Assembly (NCBI GenBank): GCA_002682825.1
Contig: NOKP01000059.1
Coordinates: forward strand, 52,761-116,760
DNA: 64,000 nucleotides
Direction of reading: 5' to 3'
Source of the DNA: Neonectria sp. B-13
Lineage: Eukaryota; Ascomycota; Sordariomycetes; Hypocreales; Nectriaceae
In this document: positions 55,650 through 64,000 of the stretch, one piece after another
Layout: every line of letters begins with the position of its first letter
Position numbering within the stretch: position 1 is the first letter of the stretch
Program-made: the position numbers and the translations under genes
The notes under the pieces: model-generated
Told to the model about the DNA's origin: nothing
The model's input: only the letters and a program-made list of their open reading frames with translations
Databases searched by the model: none

Positions 55650-56785
55650 TACCACCCATGAGCGCAGTGGAAATGGGCAGGGTGTTGAGGTGTCTCTAAG
55701 CATGCAAGGGCTGAGCCTGGACTCTCGACCTCACGTCATGCGCCATGCAAGCATCTTATTTTACACACAACACAGCATCCGGGTGGGGTTTCAGCCCCCT
55801 ATGGAACCTGGCGAGCTGAGAGATCCCTACTGCGCATTGGCAAATGGCAAGGGGGAGGCATCCCGAGCGCCAAAAGCGGGTCATGTTTCAGCCCCAAGCA
55901 CGTTCTATTCTAATCGTTTTCATCTTTTCATCTTGATTGTCTAATCTTTACCTGCCTTGGTTAGTACTGGCGCTTGCAAGGCCGGACTCCATAATGCAGG
56001 CTAATTGTCCTTCGGTTCCAGACTGCTGGGTCAGCCTGTGATTGGCGAGCCTCCTCCTGCTTGCGGGCCGATTCAAAGTCATCACCAACAGATTTCCTTC
56101 GGCTCCCTATGCTCGCTCTCTCATTCGTAATTCAAAGACAATACGGACTGCACTGTGCGCTATGACCTCTTCCCAAATCAAGTATCCTTCAAGATGACCA
56201 ACATGAGGCGTCTTAGAACTGCATGTCCGTTCGACCGAGAGTCCGTTCAAGCTGAGGTACGGCTACGGAACATCCGGCTGGTCGTCATCGACATGAGGAA
56301 GGGATCCCATTACTAACAGTTATGGGCTAGATCATGGACATGTTCATCGAGAGGGAGGCGTACCTTGAGTTCCTCTGCTCCCATGCCAAGCACAATCAGG
56401 GATTGTAAATCATGATAACCTCCTCTACGGATACAAGCTCCAGAACGCCACCGAGAGCAGGGGTGAGTGACCCCAGGAGGCGTGGAAGAGGCACATGGGC
56501 TGCGATATTGAAGGTGGCCTGATTAACCCTCTACATGAGTTAGTGCAGTTTCCTCAACTGTCCTCGCCCTCGAGTCACCAAGCGATCTCTGGCGATGAGA
56601 TACTTGCTTATTCTAGCCTTCAGGTGCGCTTCAGCTGGGATGATTTACGTGGCAGTTGGTGGCCGGGTGATGCTCTTAGTCAGGGGGTTTAGTCACAGCT
56701 CCTTCGTCGAGGCAGAGGCGGATCTTTCCATATGCTAACTCCCCCCCGCCTTAAATTCCTTCTACTTTAGCTCTCTACAACTTTG
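55650..56785. other. No supportable gene
   Basis: Short ORFs only. A plus-strand segment at about 56190-56420 (tcctcaagatgaccaacatg onward) looks coding-like but has no recognisable domain. Confidence 0.35.
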
Positions 56786-56789
56786 ACAT

Positions 56790-57050
56790 TCTTGGATTCA
56801 CACTCTTGAGTTTCACCATCAAAGGTATCACCATGACACCCGAAGCACATCAGGTTCGCTTGAAATGACCCAACGCCTAGTAACCCACACACGCTAATAA
56901 GTTCAGATCGAGTTTGGATTATATAGAAACCCAGCTGGATGTCCCACCACAACCAAGTGTACAATCGACGCGAATTTCCAGAATCAACAAGATGACTCTG
57001 TCATGCAACAGAAATCAGCTACGGCCATGAGCTTGCTTGTTTCCCTCTGA
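56790..57050. repeat. Dispersed repeat R3, copy 2
   Basis: Matches 19497-19860 with indels. On the minus strand one stretch reads ANLMCFGCHGDTFDGETQ, which suggests a protein-coding origin, but I cannot name it. Confidence 0.6.
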
Positions 57051-57213
57051 CAGAGTCAGAGTCCGATCCATGTCCAGTCAAAGACAAATTCAAACTCTTA
57101 GAGAAACAGGGGCCTGAAGTATTCTGCTTCATTCATGCTTATCTGCTGTTCCGTCGTGCAAACCTGCCGACTCGATGCCTTTGGTGCATTGTGGGCTTTC
57201 TCAGTGGCCTCAA

Positions 57214-57346
57214 TGAGATCCAACGCGCCAAGTCAATGCAAGCACGGGGAAACCATTCATTGAGGAAGGCAACGTCGAAGAGATCCAACGCCGAGTCCAT
57301 GCAAGCACGGAACCATTCATCAATATCCCTGACGAAGGCAACCTAG
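57214..57346. repeat. Two-copy tandem repeat of about 66 bp
   Basis: Units start gagatccaacgc at 57214 and 57280 and share atgcaagcacgg and accattcat. Confidence 0.75.
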
Positions 57347-57539
57347 ATTCCAATCCTCAACTTCTTTGCTATATGAACGAGGTTGGCGGCTTCCAAATTG
57401 ACTGGAACTGTGTCAACATAATATCTTACGCTCTACCTGGTGATCGGTGTTGGCTACTTGCTCGGTCGTCAAGGCATACTCTGTCGCATCGAATCAGTCC
57501 AACGAGCTAGCCTGAACACCACCAACCAGTTCCGGAACC

Positions 57540-58020
57540 TTGAACTTCACTGGCGCCTTCCTCCCCTCTGGGATGTTGCTGCTCCTCCACCCCATGCCCC
57601 TCCCCATCCATTCGCACATGCTACATGGCCTGGTGCTCCTCGGTCAGCTTCTTGGCTTGGTGCTCCTTAGCCAACTCTCCGAACAATTGATCCTACACCC
57701 GGTGCTTTGCCTGGTGCTCAATGACCAGCTTCCCAGACAGCTGCTTTTCAGTTCAACCCTCCTCGTTCACCCAGACAATTCCTCCTCAGCTTCTTGCTTC
57801 TGATGCTTGGGCCCATGCTCCTCAGTTAATTGGCTACTCAGCCCTCCTCAGCCAACTCTCCAGCAGACGGTTTCTCTCCAGCCTCTTACGCCTGGTGCTA
57901 CTCAGTTTGGTGCTTCTCGGTATGGTGCTTGTTAGCCTAGTCCTTCTCGGCTAGCTCCCCCGCCAACTCCCCAACTAGCTCCTCAGTCTTATGCACCGGG
58001 TGCACCTTAGCCTAGTATTT
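57540..58020 (+). pseudogene. Decayed Pro/Ala/Gln-rich repetitive coding region
   Basis: Variants of a tggtgctcct(c/t)ag(c/t)c motif recur. In one frame they read as a low-complexity PGAPR/PAS/PTP repeat, with TAG or TGA where CAG or CGA would continue the pattern (for example ccttagcc for cctcagcc). No domain recognised. The frame cannot be followed for more than about 75 codons. Confidence 0.4.
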
Positions 58021-58546
58021 CTCGACCAAATGCTCAGAATCCCTGAACTATAGGTCATCTGCTTGAGTTTGATTTGAAGGCGCGAAAAGAACATGAATGG
58101 GAATGGGATGAAGGGTGCAGCGTTCTTGAATTAGAGTAGCACCCTCATCTAAGGCGAACACACCCCGTGGACGAGGCGCTTATGGATTGAGACCACCTCT
58201 GGTGGGTTTCCTCACAATGAAGGCTTGTGACTTCGGATATTTTGTGTTTTTCATGTTTATTAACAGAATCTTGTCTCTGCTATAATACAAACCTGTTCTC
58301 GAACTTAAACAACGCCCATAGCCTGATCCGACTCCACTCATTCATTGTTATCCCCATATCGCAAGCGTTTCATGCCCAAGAGCCCGCCATCACGACTCCC
58401 ACATTCCGCCTTCCATGGCGAGGTCCTATCCTTGCTTTCCCCGGCAGGATCCGGTACACAGTCGGAGGGTGATCTCGCCGTGATGGGCGGATTCTCCAGG
58501 CCACAGTTAATAGCCATGGGCGGTTGACTGCTGATGGAGCTGGTAA

Positions 58547-59131
58547 TTGATGCACCCGATCCGTCTTAACTAGGCTCCTTCTTCGCCAGGGCTTTTCATG
58601 TGCCTGCGCCTAGGAGGCACTTAACAAGGGGTCTATGATTAAGGGTAACTCCTAGAAGCTAGTTTTGGCTTCATAAACGGAACGCTTGGTCTTCTCCCCT
58701 AAGGCCTAGGCACTCTAAGTCAGGAGTCCACTGTTCAACTTGAAAGCTGAGGCCCCTTGGGCGCGAGCGTCGTCGGACCGGTAGCTTACAGTTTTCACGA
58801 AGGTTACCCCCATGTAGCACAGTCTCGGTGTCGCATTANTTGATGCACCCGATCCGTCTTAACTAGGCTCCTTCTTCGCCAGAGCTTTTCATGTGCCTGC
58901 GCCTAGGAGGCACTTAACAAGGGGTCTATGAGTAAGGGTAACTCCTAGAAGCTAGTTTTGGCTTCATAAACGGAACGCTTGGTCTTCTCCCCTAAGGCCT
59001 AGGCACTCTAAGTCAGGAGTCCACTGTTCAACTTGAAAGCTGAGGCCCCTTGGGCGCGAGCGTCGTCGGACCGGTAGCTTACAGTTTTCACGAAGGTTAC
59101 CCCCATGTAGCACAGTCTCGGTGTCGCATTA
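58547..59131. repeat. 292-bp duplication around a single N (assembly seam)
   Basis: 58547-58838 and 58840-59131 are identical except at two positions, with one N at 58839. As at 12281, this looks like an unmerged contig overlap. Confidence 0.9.
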
Positions 59132-59134
59132 GAC

Positions 59135-62000
59135 ATGTTCAAGTTGGCCGCCTGGCGGTTAGAATTGGTCCGTCGTCTTGGATATCAATGGCGGAGTCTA
59201 GAAGTAGGCATTGGATTCTCCCAAGAGTCCATAGCGCCAGAGACTTCTTACCTTGGCTATGCTGAAGCTTGTGGGTTCACAGAAGATTTTAGGTGGCTGA
59301 ATTCCTCCATGTAATTGGCTGTCTTTGGCCATAGATTGACCAGGTTGTGTGCGCGACGCTGTGATGGAGCTGCGGAAGACGGAGTTGAGGATGCCGCCGG
59401 CCTGGGCTCAGTTTGTTCATATCGGAACATAGTGTTCAGCAGCAGGCTTAAGATCGCGGTGGAGTTACCATGACTATTGCCTTGAACAATGACAACCATC
59501 TGCTAAGACGCACTCTATAGCCCAACCGGGTCGTCGTCGCGGGCCAATCAGTACGTCGTCCTAATCACTGTCCAGCGATGGCCATCCCCTCCTGAAGCAA
59601 AGGCACACTGATAGAATCGCACGTCAATAGCACCCATCAAAACACTAGGCTTCCAGCCACGCTGGCTGACTTCATTAGTACCGATAGCATAGGCATTGAA
59701 CTAGCACCGTTTGAGAGTTTACTTGTCCTCGTTCCCTCTCCATGGCACGAGCGACGATCCTATAGAGGGATTGGGTGAATCTTGTGATTGAGTTTCAATT
59801 AGGTGACGTAAGGCCACTCTTCAGGCTGACTTTGCTCAACCGGGAATGTGCTAGGTAATCAAAGTGCATATTGTCTCATGCGCTTCCGGACTTAAGGACC
59901 GAGCCCTGGTGTCTCTGGCGTTGGAGACTGGACCGTAGAACTGAGCAACTGTTTTTCAGTCGTACGATTGGCGACCCTTGGACGCTTCCCCCTCCAGCAG
60001 CGACCACTTCCTTAGGCGGCCTCTTCACTGTTTGACCGGTTGCATTAGCACGGGTCCAATTGCATGTAGGGACGTATGATGGCATGGAGAGGGAGTGCCG
60101 GTGGGAGTTAGTTGAGAAGTTGAGGAAACGAAAACGAGAGCTAAGAGATCGAGACGTTGTTGGTAGAAGTCTGTGTCTGTTTGAAATGAACATCGCGCGA
60201 TGCCCGTGTCACCCCTCGAACAGGTTATTTGCAATGCCTACGATGATCGGCCGAGGAACTGGCCAATACTGCCTCAATGGTTCATATCCTTGTACACGGC
60301 GTCCTCCGAGTCACTGACGTGTCAGGCTTGGTCAGAAGCAAATGTTCAACAACCAACCAGTTATCCACGACGCGATCAGGCTCCTCCACCATTGAAATCT
60401 GGACCAACCCAGCCCTGCTTGCCTTCCGTTCCCCAATATTCGCTCGTGAATCCTCCCCGTGGCATAACCCACGATATTGAGGGGCGGACGAACCCGCAAG
60501 TGTTGCCATGACCGCCCAAAACTTCAACGGCCGAGCGCCCGCGCATGACCGATATGGCGGTGGATTCGGTAAAACAAGGAACAGGATCGAATAAAGCTCT
60601 TCTTGGTTATGAATGGCCGTGAAAGGTCGGAGAGGGGAGACTGTTGGTCGTCCTTCACAAGCGTCATAGTTGCAAACCCTGTCATGGTTCCATCGTCTTG
60701 ATTGGGTGATGTGCGTCAAAAATGACGACTTGGGCGGCTTAAGAAACATCGCGTGCATGCTCGAGTGTCTCTACCAGAGTATCGCAATCGCCGGAGCCGT
60801 TATCGGGATCGAGATCTGCTGTAGTCAATGAACATCCGTGGTAGTTGGTAAAAGGCGGCCGATTATGATGAGGCAAGCGTTTGCCGTTAGGAAAAACAAA
60901 GCGATGAGTCCACCATATCTGGAAAGCCTACGTTTCCCACAAACCCACCATGGAAGGTAGGGGAAATAGATGTGACGAAAAAAGAGAGGGCGGGTGATTT
61001 CGTAGCAAACTGATGATTCCACTGATACAAATCCGTAGAAATCAGTGATCTATATGGTGGATGTCGTAGGTATGAAGGAGGGCGGCCCGGATACGCACAC
61101 AGGAGTGCTCTAGCTTCAAATAAAACTGGGAGCCTACGAAGTTCGAACAACGGCACCTATGCCTCTGCTTGCGCTACGGCCTGTTTCGTATCCTAGTCAG
61201 GGTGGACAGCATTCAAATCCCTCCACTAGAGGAGGACTGTACGTCAGAAGAACAGAAGCAAGCAAGTGTTAATTTTTGAGCCACGATGATGATCAAGAGA
61301 AACCAGAAAGAAGAGTTTAAGGAAGTTGCTCTAAAGGCAGCCCAGATCCCCCTCCCAAACAACTCGCTCTCCTCCTATGACAGAATGGTGGGTGAGTTCC
61401 CACGAAGTGCCGTCCCGATGGAATCTCCTTGCCGCAGTCCCCAACTGGTTTCGGCTCGCAGGTTTCGTTGTGTTTCGTGGAAGGAACCTTCACTTCAATC
61501 AGTTGCAGTAGAGTTCTGAATCGCTATCACGCCAGACGAGTGATACAGCGCGCCGTTTAGAATGTGCCCCTGCTATATATCGGGGGTTTCTTGTGTTTGA
61601 TTGGTGTTATAGGTATTGCATAAGCTTGGTGAAACATAAAGTAAAACTAGTTCTGGCTGTCTATCGCATCTTTCTGTTGGGATACTCCCACTTTAAGAGT
61701 GCATCCACTGATATCCTATAGCCCTAGACCACTTAATTTATTGATGGCTTTGATGTCTAGTTTATAAATGTCTACACTGCCTAGCATGGGGATTGGTTTG
61801 TAACAGCTATAGTTATAGTCAGTACTGCTGGATTCTGCGCTTTGTTTATGGGATCGATGGTGATGATCTATTTGTTCTAGTGCCTAGGACTTCTGGAGGG
61901 ACTGCATTCAAATTAGTAGAGGCGATTTGAAAGAAGATATGGCAGTCTTTCAATCTGAGGGCTTTGATTTAAACAAACACCAGCTATCAGCCTTGCGACA
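59135..62000. other. No supportable gene
   Basis: Minus-strand ORFs at 59499-59257, 60193-59876 and 60758-60282 have no recognisable domain and are not clearly connected. Sequence composition is ordinary. They may include exons of genes I cannot assemble. Confidence 0.35.
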
Positions 62001-62002
62001 TA

Positions 62003-62662
62003 TCACTGTCCAACATAATCCCATCCCCATGGGTAAGAAACAGGCTTGGGCCCCACTGACGGTGGAAAATCAGCCGAGCATTCGTCCACTGGCAGCTCAA
62101 TGGGCGCCGGCCCCGGACCATCAGCAAGTTCTGCCGGATTTTGACCATTAGGAGTTAAGGGCCCTAACCTCATCTCGGGGCTTGGTGGCTGGAGGATAGC
62201 GCTTTTGGGTGTACCTGTAGGACGAGTACTGGAGGCTGTGCGACGGCCGGCATGTTCATTGTCATGGTGCCAGTAATGGTGATGAACATGAATGTCGAGG
62301 CTTTCATGTCTACTTAAAGCTCGCGCGAAACGAGTTCCTGCCAGAAAGGCAACGCCAACGGTGCGTAGAAATCCACGCTGAGCATTGTGGTCTTGCTCTA
62401 AAAGGTCAAAAAAGTTTCCACGAAGCTCATCACTTGCGTCGGGCGAAGTTTGCCGACATCGACGGCAAACGGCGTGATTGGGAGGGCACTTTCGACCGAC
62501 GGGATACCGGCGGTGGAATTCTTTCGAGCGAGGGCGCTGGCAAATGCCGCAAACATGCGCGCGTCGTGCAGTGCTCATTCTATGCTCTCTGTTTTGAAAC
62601 CTCTCTTGCGGGGCTGTTCTTATGACTAATTGTGGTAAATCGTCCAATTTGTACCTGATCAA
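62003..62662 (-). CDS. Uncharacterised protein with Cys4 zinc-binding-like motif, 219 aa
   Basis: Intact frame. The start at 62662 (MIRYKLDDLPQLVIR) may be upstream of the true one; MSTARRAHVCG at 62578 is an alternative. Residues about 37-70 have CGICQRPRSKEFHRRYPVG, then CPPNHAVCRRC: the spacing C-x2-C-(about 20)-C-x2-C with conserved RS.(Y/F)H looks like a small zinc module that I have seen in uncharacterised fungal proteins. A short hydrophobic segment (FLRTVGVAFLAG) and a His cluster (HVHHHYWHHDNEH) follow, then a Pro-rich tail ending VSYPWGWDYVGQ. No function can be assigned. Confidence 0.6.
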   Translation of the reverse strand: MIRYKLDDLPQLVIRTAPQERFQNREHRMSTARRAHVCGICQRPRSKEFHRRYPVGRKCPPNHAVCRRCRQTSPDASDELRGNFFDLLEQDHNAQRGFLRTVGVAFLAGTRFARALSRHESLDIHVHHHYWHHDNEHAGRRTASSTRPTGTPKSAILQPPSPEMRLGPLTPNGQNPAELADGPGPAPIELPVDECSADFPPSVGPKPVSYPWGWDYVGQ

Positions 62663-62669
62663 GAGACCG

Positions 62670-63050
62670 ACTGAGGCGCATGGTGCTAGTCTTAAATCCC
62701 TCTAAGATCAAATACTACCCTCTATTGCCGCAGTTGCAGTATTTAGCGTGGAAATCTCTGTGTTGCCTCTTTGTGAAATTTACTCACGGTAGTACAAATG
62801 GAGGATTCACTGTGTAGCCACTGGCTATGGGTCACTGGTATCCCACCTGATGGCGAGGTTGCATGGGGTAAAGCTCTTAATTGCTATCTATCCTAGCAGA
62901 AAGGAAGGTCTCTAAATACACGATTTGGTCGTAGGAAGGGATAGTAAATGTATCATCCTGGATGACGAGATAGAAAGGGAAATGTATCATATAGAATGAC
63001 TACTTAGGTTGTTGAAGGCATCAAGGTTCGTCGAGAGAGGTCAAAAAGTT
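62670..63050. other. Intergenic, no gene seen
   Basis: Ordinary composition, turning AT-rich to the right. Confidence 0.4.
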
Positions 63051-63052
63051 TT

Positions 63053-63067
63053 TTAGGGTTAGGGTTA
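63053..63067 (+). repeat. Interstitial telomere-like tract
   Basis: ttagggttagggtta: two and a half copies of the TTAGGG unit used by filamentous fungal telomeres, preceded by a T-run. Confidence 0.6.
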
Positions 63068-63260
63068 AATCCATATCTATATATATTAAAACTATTATTA
63101 GTCTAGCTTTCTCTTGTTATTTCCAGCTTCTACTCTTCTCTTTAGTATAAAACAATACTTTATATAGTTTAGCTACTTAATAGAATAGATAGATTAGTTA
63201 GATATAGGTTTAAGGATTCTTAACTTCGCTTCTTAGGTTTCTTAAATATAACTTAGACCA
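63068..63260. other. AT-rich island 3
   Basis: Directly follows the telomere-like tract. Rich in tatata, ttagata and similar. Non-coding. Confidence 0.7.
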
Positions 63261-63561
63261 AGTTCATTTTTAGTCATTTTAGCGCCACTTCTATACTCGA
63301 GCCTTCATCCTTAAGCACATGTCATATCCTCGGCTAGTCACCTTTCTCACAGTCATGAATCTTTAGTAAGCTGCATACTAGCAGACGTCTCTTGCAACAC
63401 ATACTTATGTCCTGAACTCGCCGCTAAAATTAGACATTAGATACATCCAATCTTCAATGCCACATAGCGCGAGGTTTGACGTACTGGCCCGGTGGCCGTA
63501 GTAAAAGGTTGCTTGTACGGATGCTATATTATAGTTCGGTATCTCCAGGTACCTACTGATC

Positions 63562-63973
63562 ATGGCAATTTCATTTTTGGCTGGTCAGTGTCAAGCTTTC
63601 TCGATACTACGAGCGACTCTTTACGCTTTGATGTGTTGTCTCGGTACTAGCCAATACATAACTTTTAGTATCGTAAACAACTGCAGCGACCAGAGCATAT
63701 GGCCGGCTCTAACCGGTAACACGTCTCTAATCGGGTCTCCCAACCCTTTGACTAGTTCATCGCCTCTCTTACCGAAGCAATCCATCCAAACCTTTCCTAT
63801 CCCATTGCCCTGGTCAGGCAGGATATGGGCTCGTCAATTTTGCGCTTCCGATGGAACTAACTGCTTAATAGGTGATTGTTTCGAGTCGACTTGCTGGGGT
63901 CATTCATCCCAAAATACTTCGCTTTTTGAGATTACGGCATCCGATCTTCAGGTGGTCTACGATATCAGCCTTG
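63562..63973 (+). CDS. Thaumatin-like protein, 5' exon, cut by window end
   Basis: Thaumatin-like proteins are secreted, disulfide-rich beta-sandwich proteins, some with glucanase activity; in fungi they act at the wall or outside the cell. The frame from ATG 63562 has a hydrophobic, signal-like N-terminus (ILRATLYALMCCLGTSQ), then the family opening ITFSIVNNCSDQSIWPALTG. It continues GRIWARQFCASDGTNCLIGD (where plant members have GR.W.RT.C), CFESTCWGH and LFEITASDLQVVYDISL. A donor GTACGAGT follows at 63974, and joining G to a next exon would continue the DISLV-D-G motif. The frame is open to the window edge, but the residues after 63973 look intronic. An upstream intron and a different start are possible. 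The rest lies outside. Confidence 0.85.
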
Positions 63974-64000
63974 GTACGAGTCACCAGCATGTAGACGTAT

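Noticed and set aside
1..64000. 5S rRNA, other rRNA or tRNA genes
   Set aside because: Looked for fungal 5S internal control sequences and full cloverleaf patterns on both strands by eye; none found.
1..64000. A biosynthetic or defence gene cluster
   Set aside because: No PKS, NRPS, P450, transporter group or NLR-type genes are recognisable; the recognisable genes are unrelated single fragments.

Overview
The window comes from a filamentous ascomycete nuclear genome (Pezizomycotina; I cannot name the genus). The evidence is short introns of 50-80 nt with GTRNGT...YAG ends and CTRAY-like branch sites, fungal families (thaumatin-like protein, Zn2Cys6 regulator, metacaspase, Hst-type sirtuin, TTL/Pby1-like protein), LTR retrotransposons, a MULE/Hop-like DNA transposon, AT-rich islands and a short TTAGGG tract. 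Gene density is low. Most recognisable genes are broken by single-base frameshifts or nonsense codons, so this is either a decaying accessory region or a poorly polished assembly, and I see evidence for both.

Layout. 0-5 kb: a degraded URM1 gene (minus) and, 3 kb away, a broken 5' part of ELP2 (plus); both families act in wobble-uridine tRNA modification. 6.5-8.8 kb: a Ty3/gypsy integrase fragment abutting a minus-strand Ty1/copia fragment that has lost its reverse transcriptase. 12-18 kb: a duplicated assembly seam, a broken Zn2Cys6 regulator, a 60-aa Cys-rich protein and one exon of a Ca2+/H+ exchanger. 22.4-23.5 kb: a sirtuin gene (minus) with one frameshift. 24.3-25.0 kb: a miniature LTR element (TRIM-like, 58-bp LTRs, TSD CAATG) holding two nested solo LTRs of a second family, each with its own TSD. 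25-28 kb: a minus-strand gypsy relic followed by minisatellites. 30-39 kb is the most gene-like part: several uncharacterised proteins and an intact 481-aa tubulin-tyrosine-ligase-like protein. 44-47.6 kb: a long coiled-coil gene with a PACT-like C-terminus, broken by C-to-T-type stops. 47.8-52.4 kb: a truncated metacaspase beside a nest in which a MULE (9-bp TSD, long TIRs, GC-AG intron, internal assembly gap) sits in a solo LTR and a third LTR family sits in the MULE's own target duplication. 52-53 kb: AT-rich islands and more solo LTRs. 54-62.7 kb: mostly relics and repeats. The right edge cuts a thaumatin-like gene.

The genes do not form a pathway cluster. The main story is transposon stratigraphy: three solo-LTR families and one DNA transposon, dated relative to one another by perfect target-site duplications. 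The least expected element is the 58-bp-LTR TRIM-like family (one complete element at 24287-25028, one solo LTR at 29913-29970). Two single-N positions (12281, 58839) are flanked by near-identical sequence and are unmerged contig overlaps, not biology.
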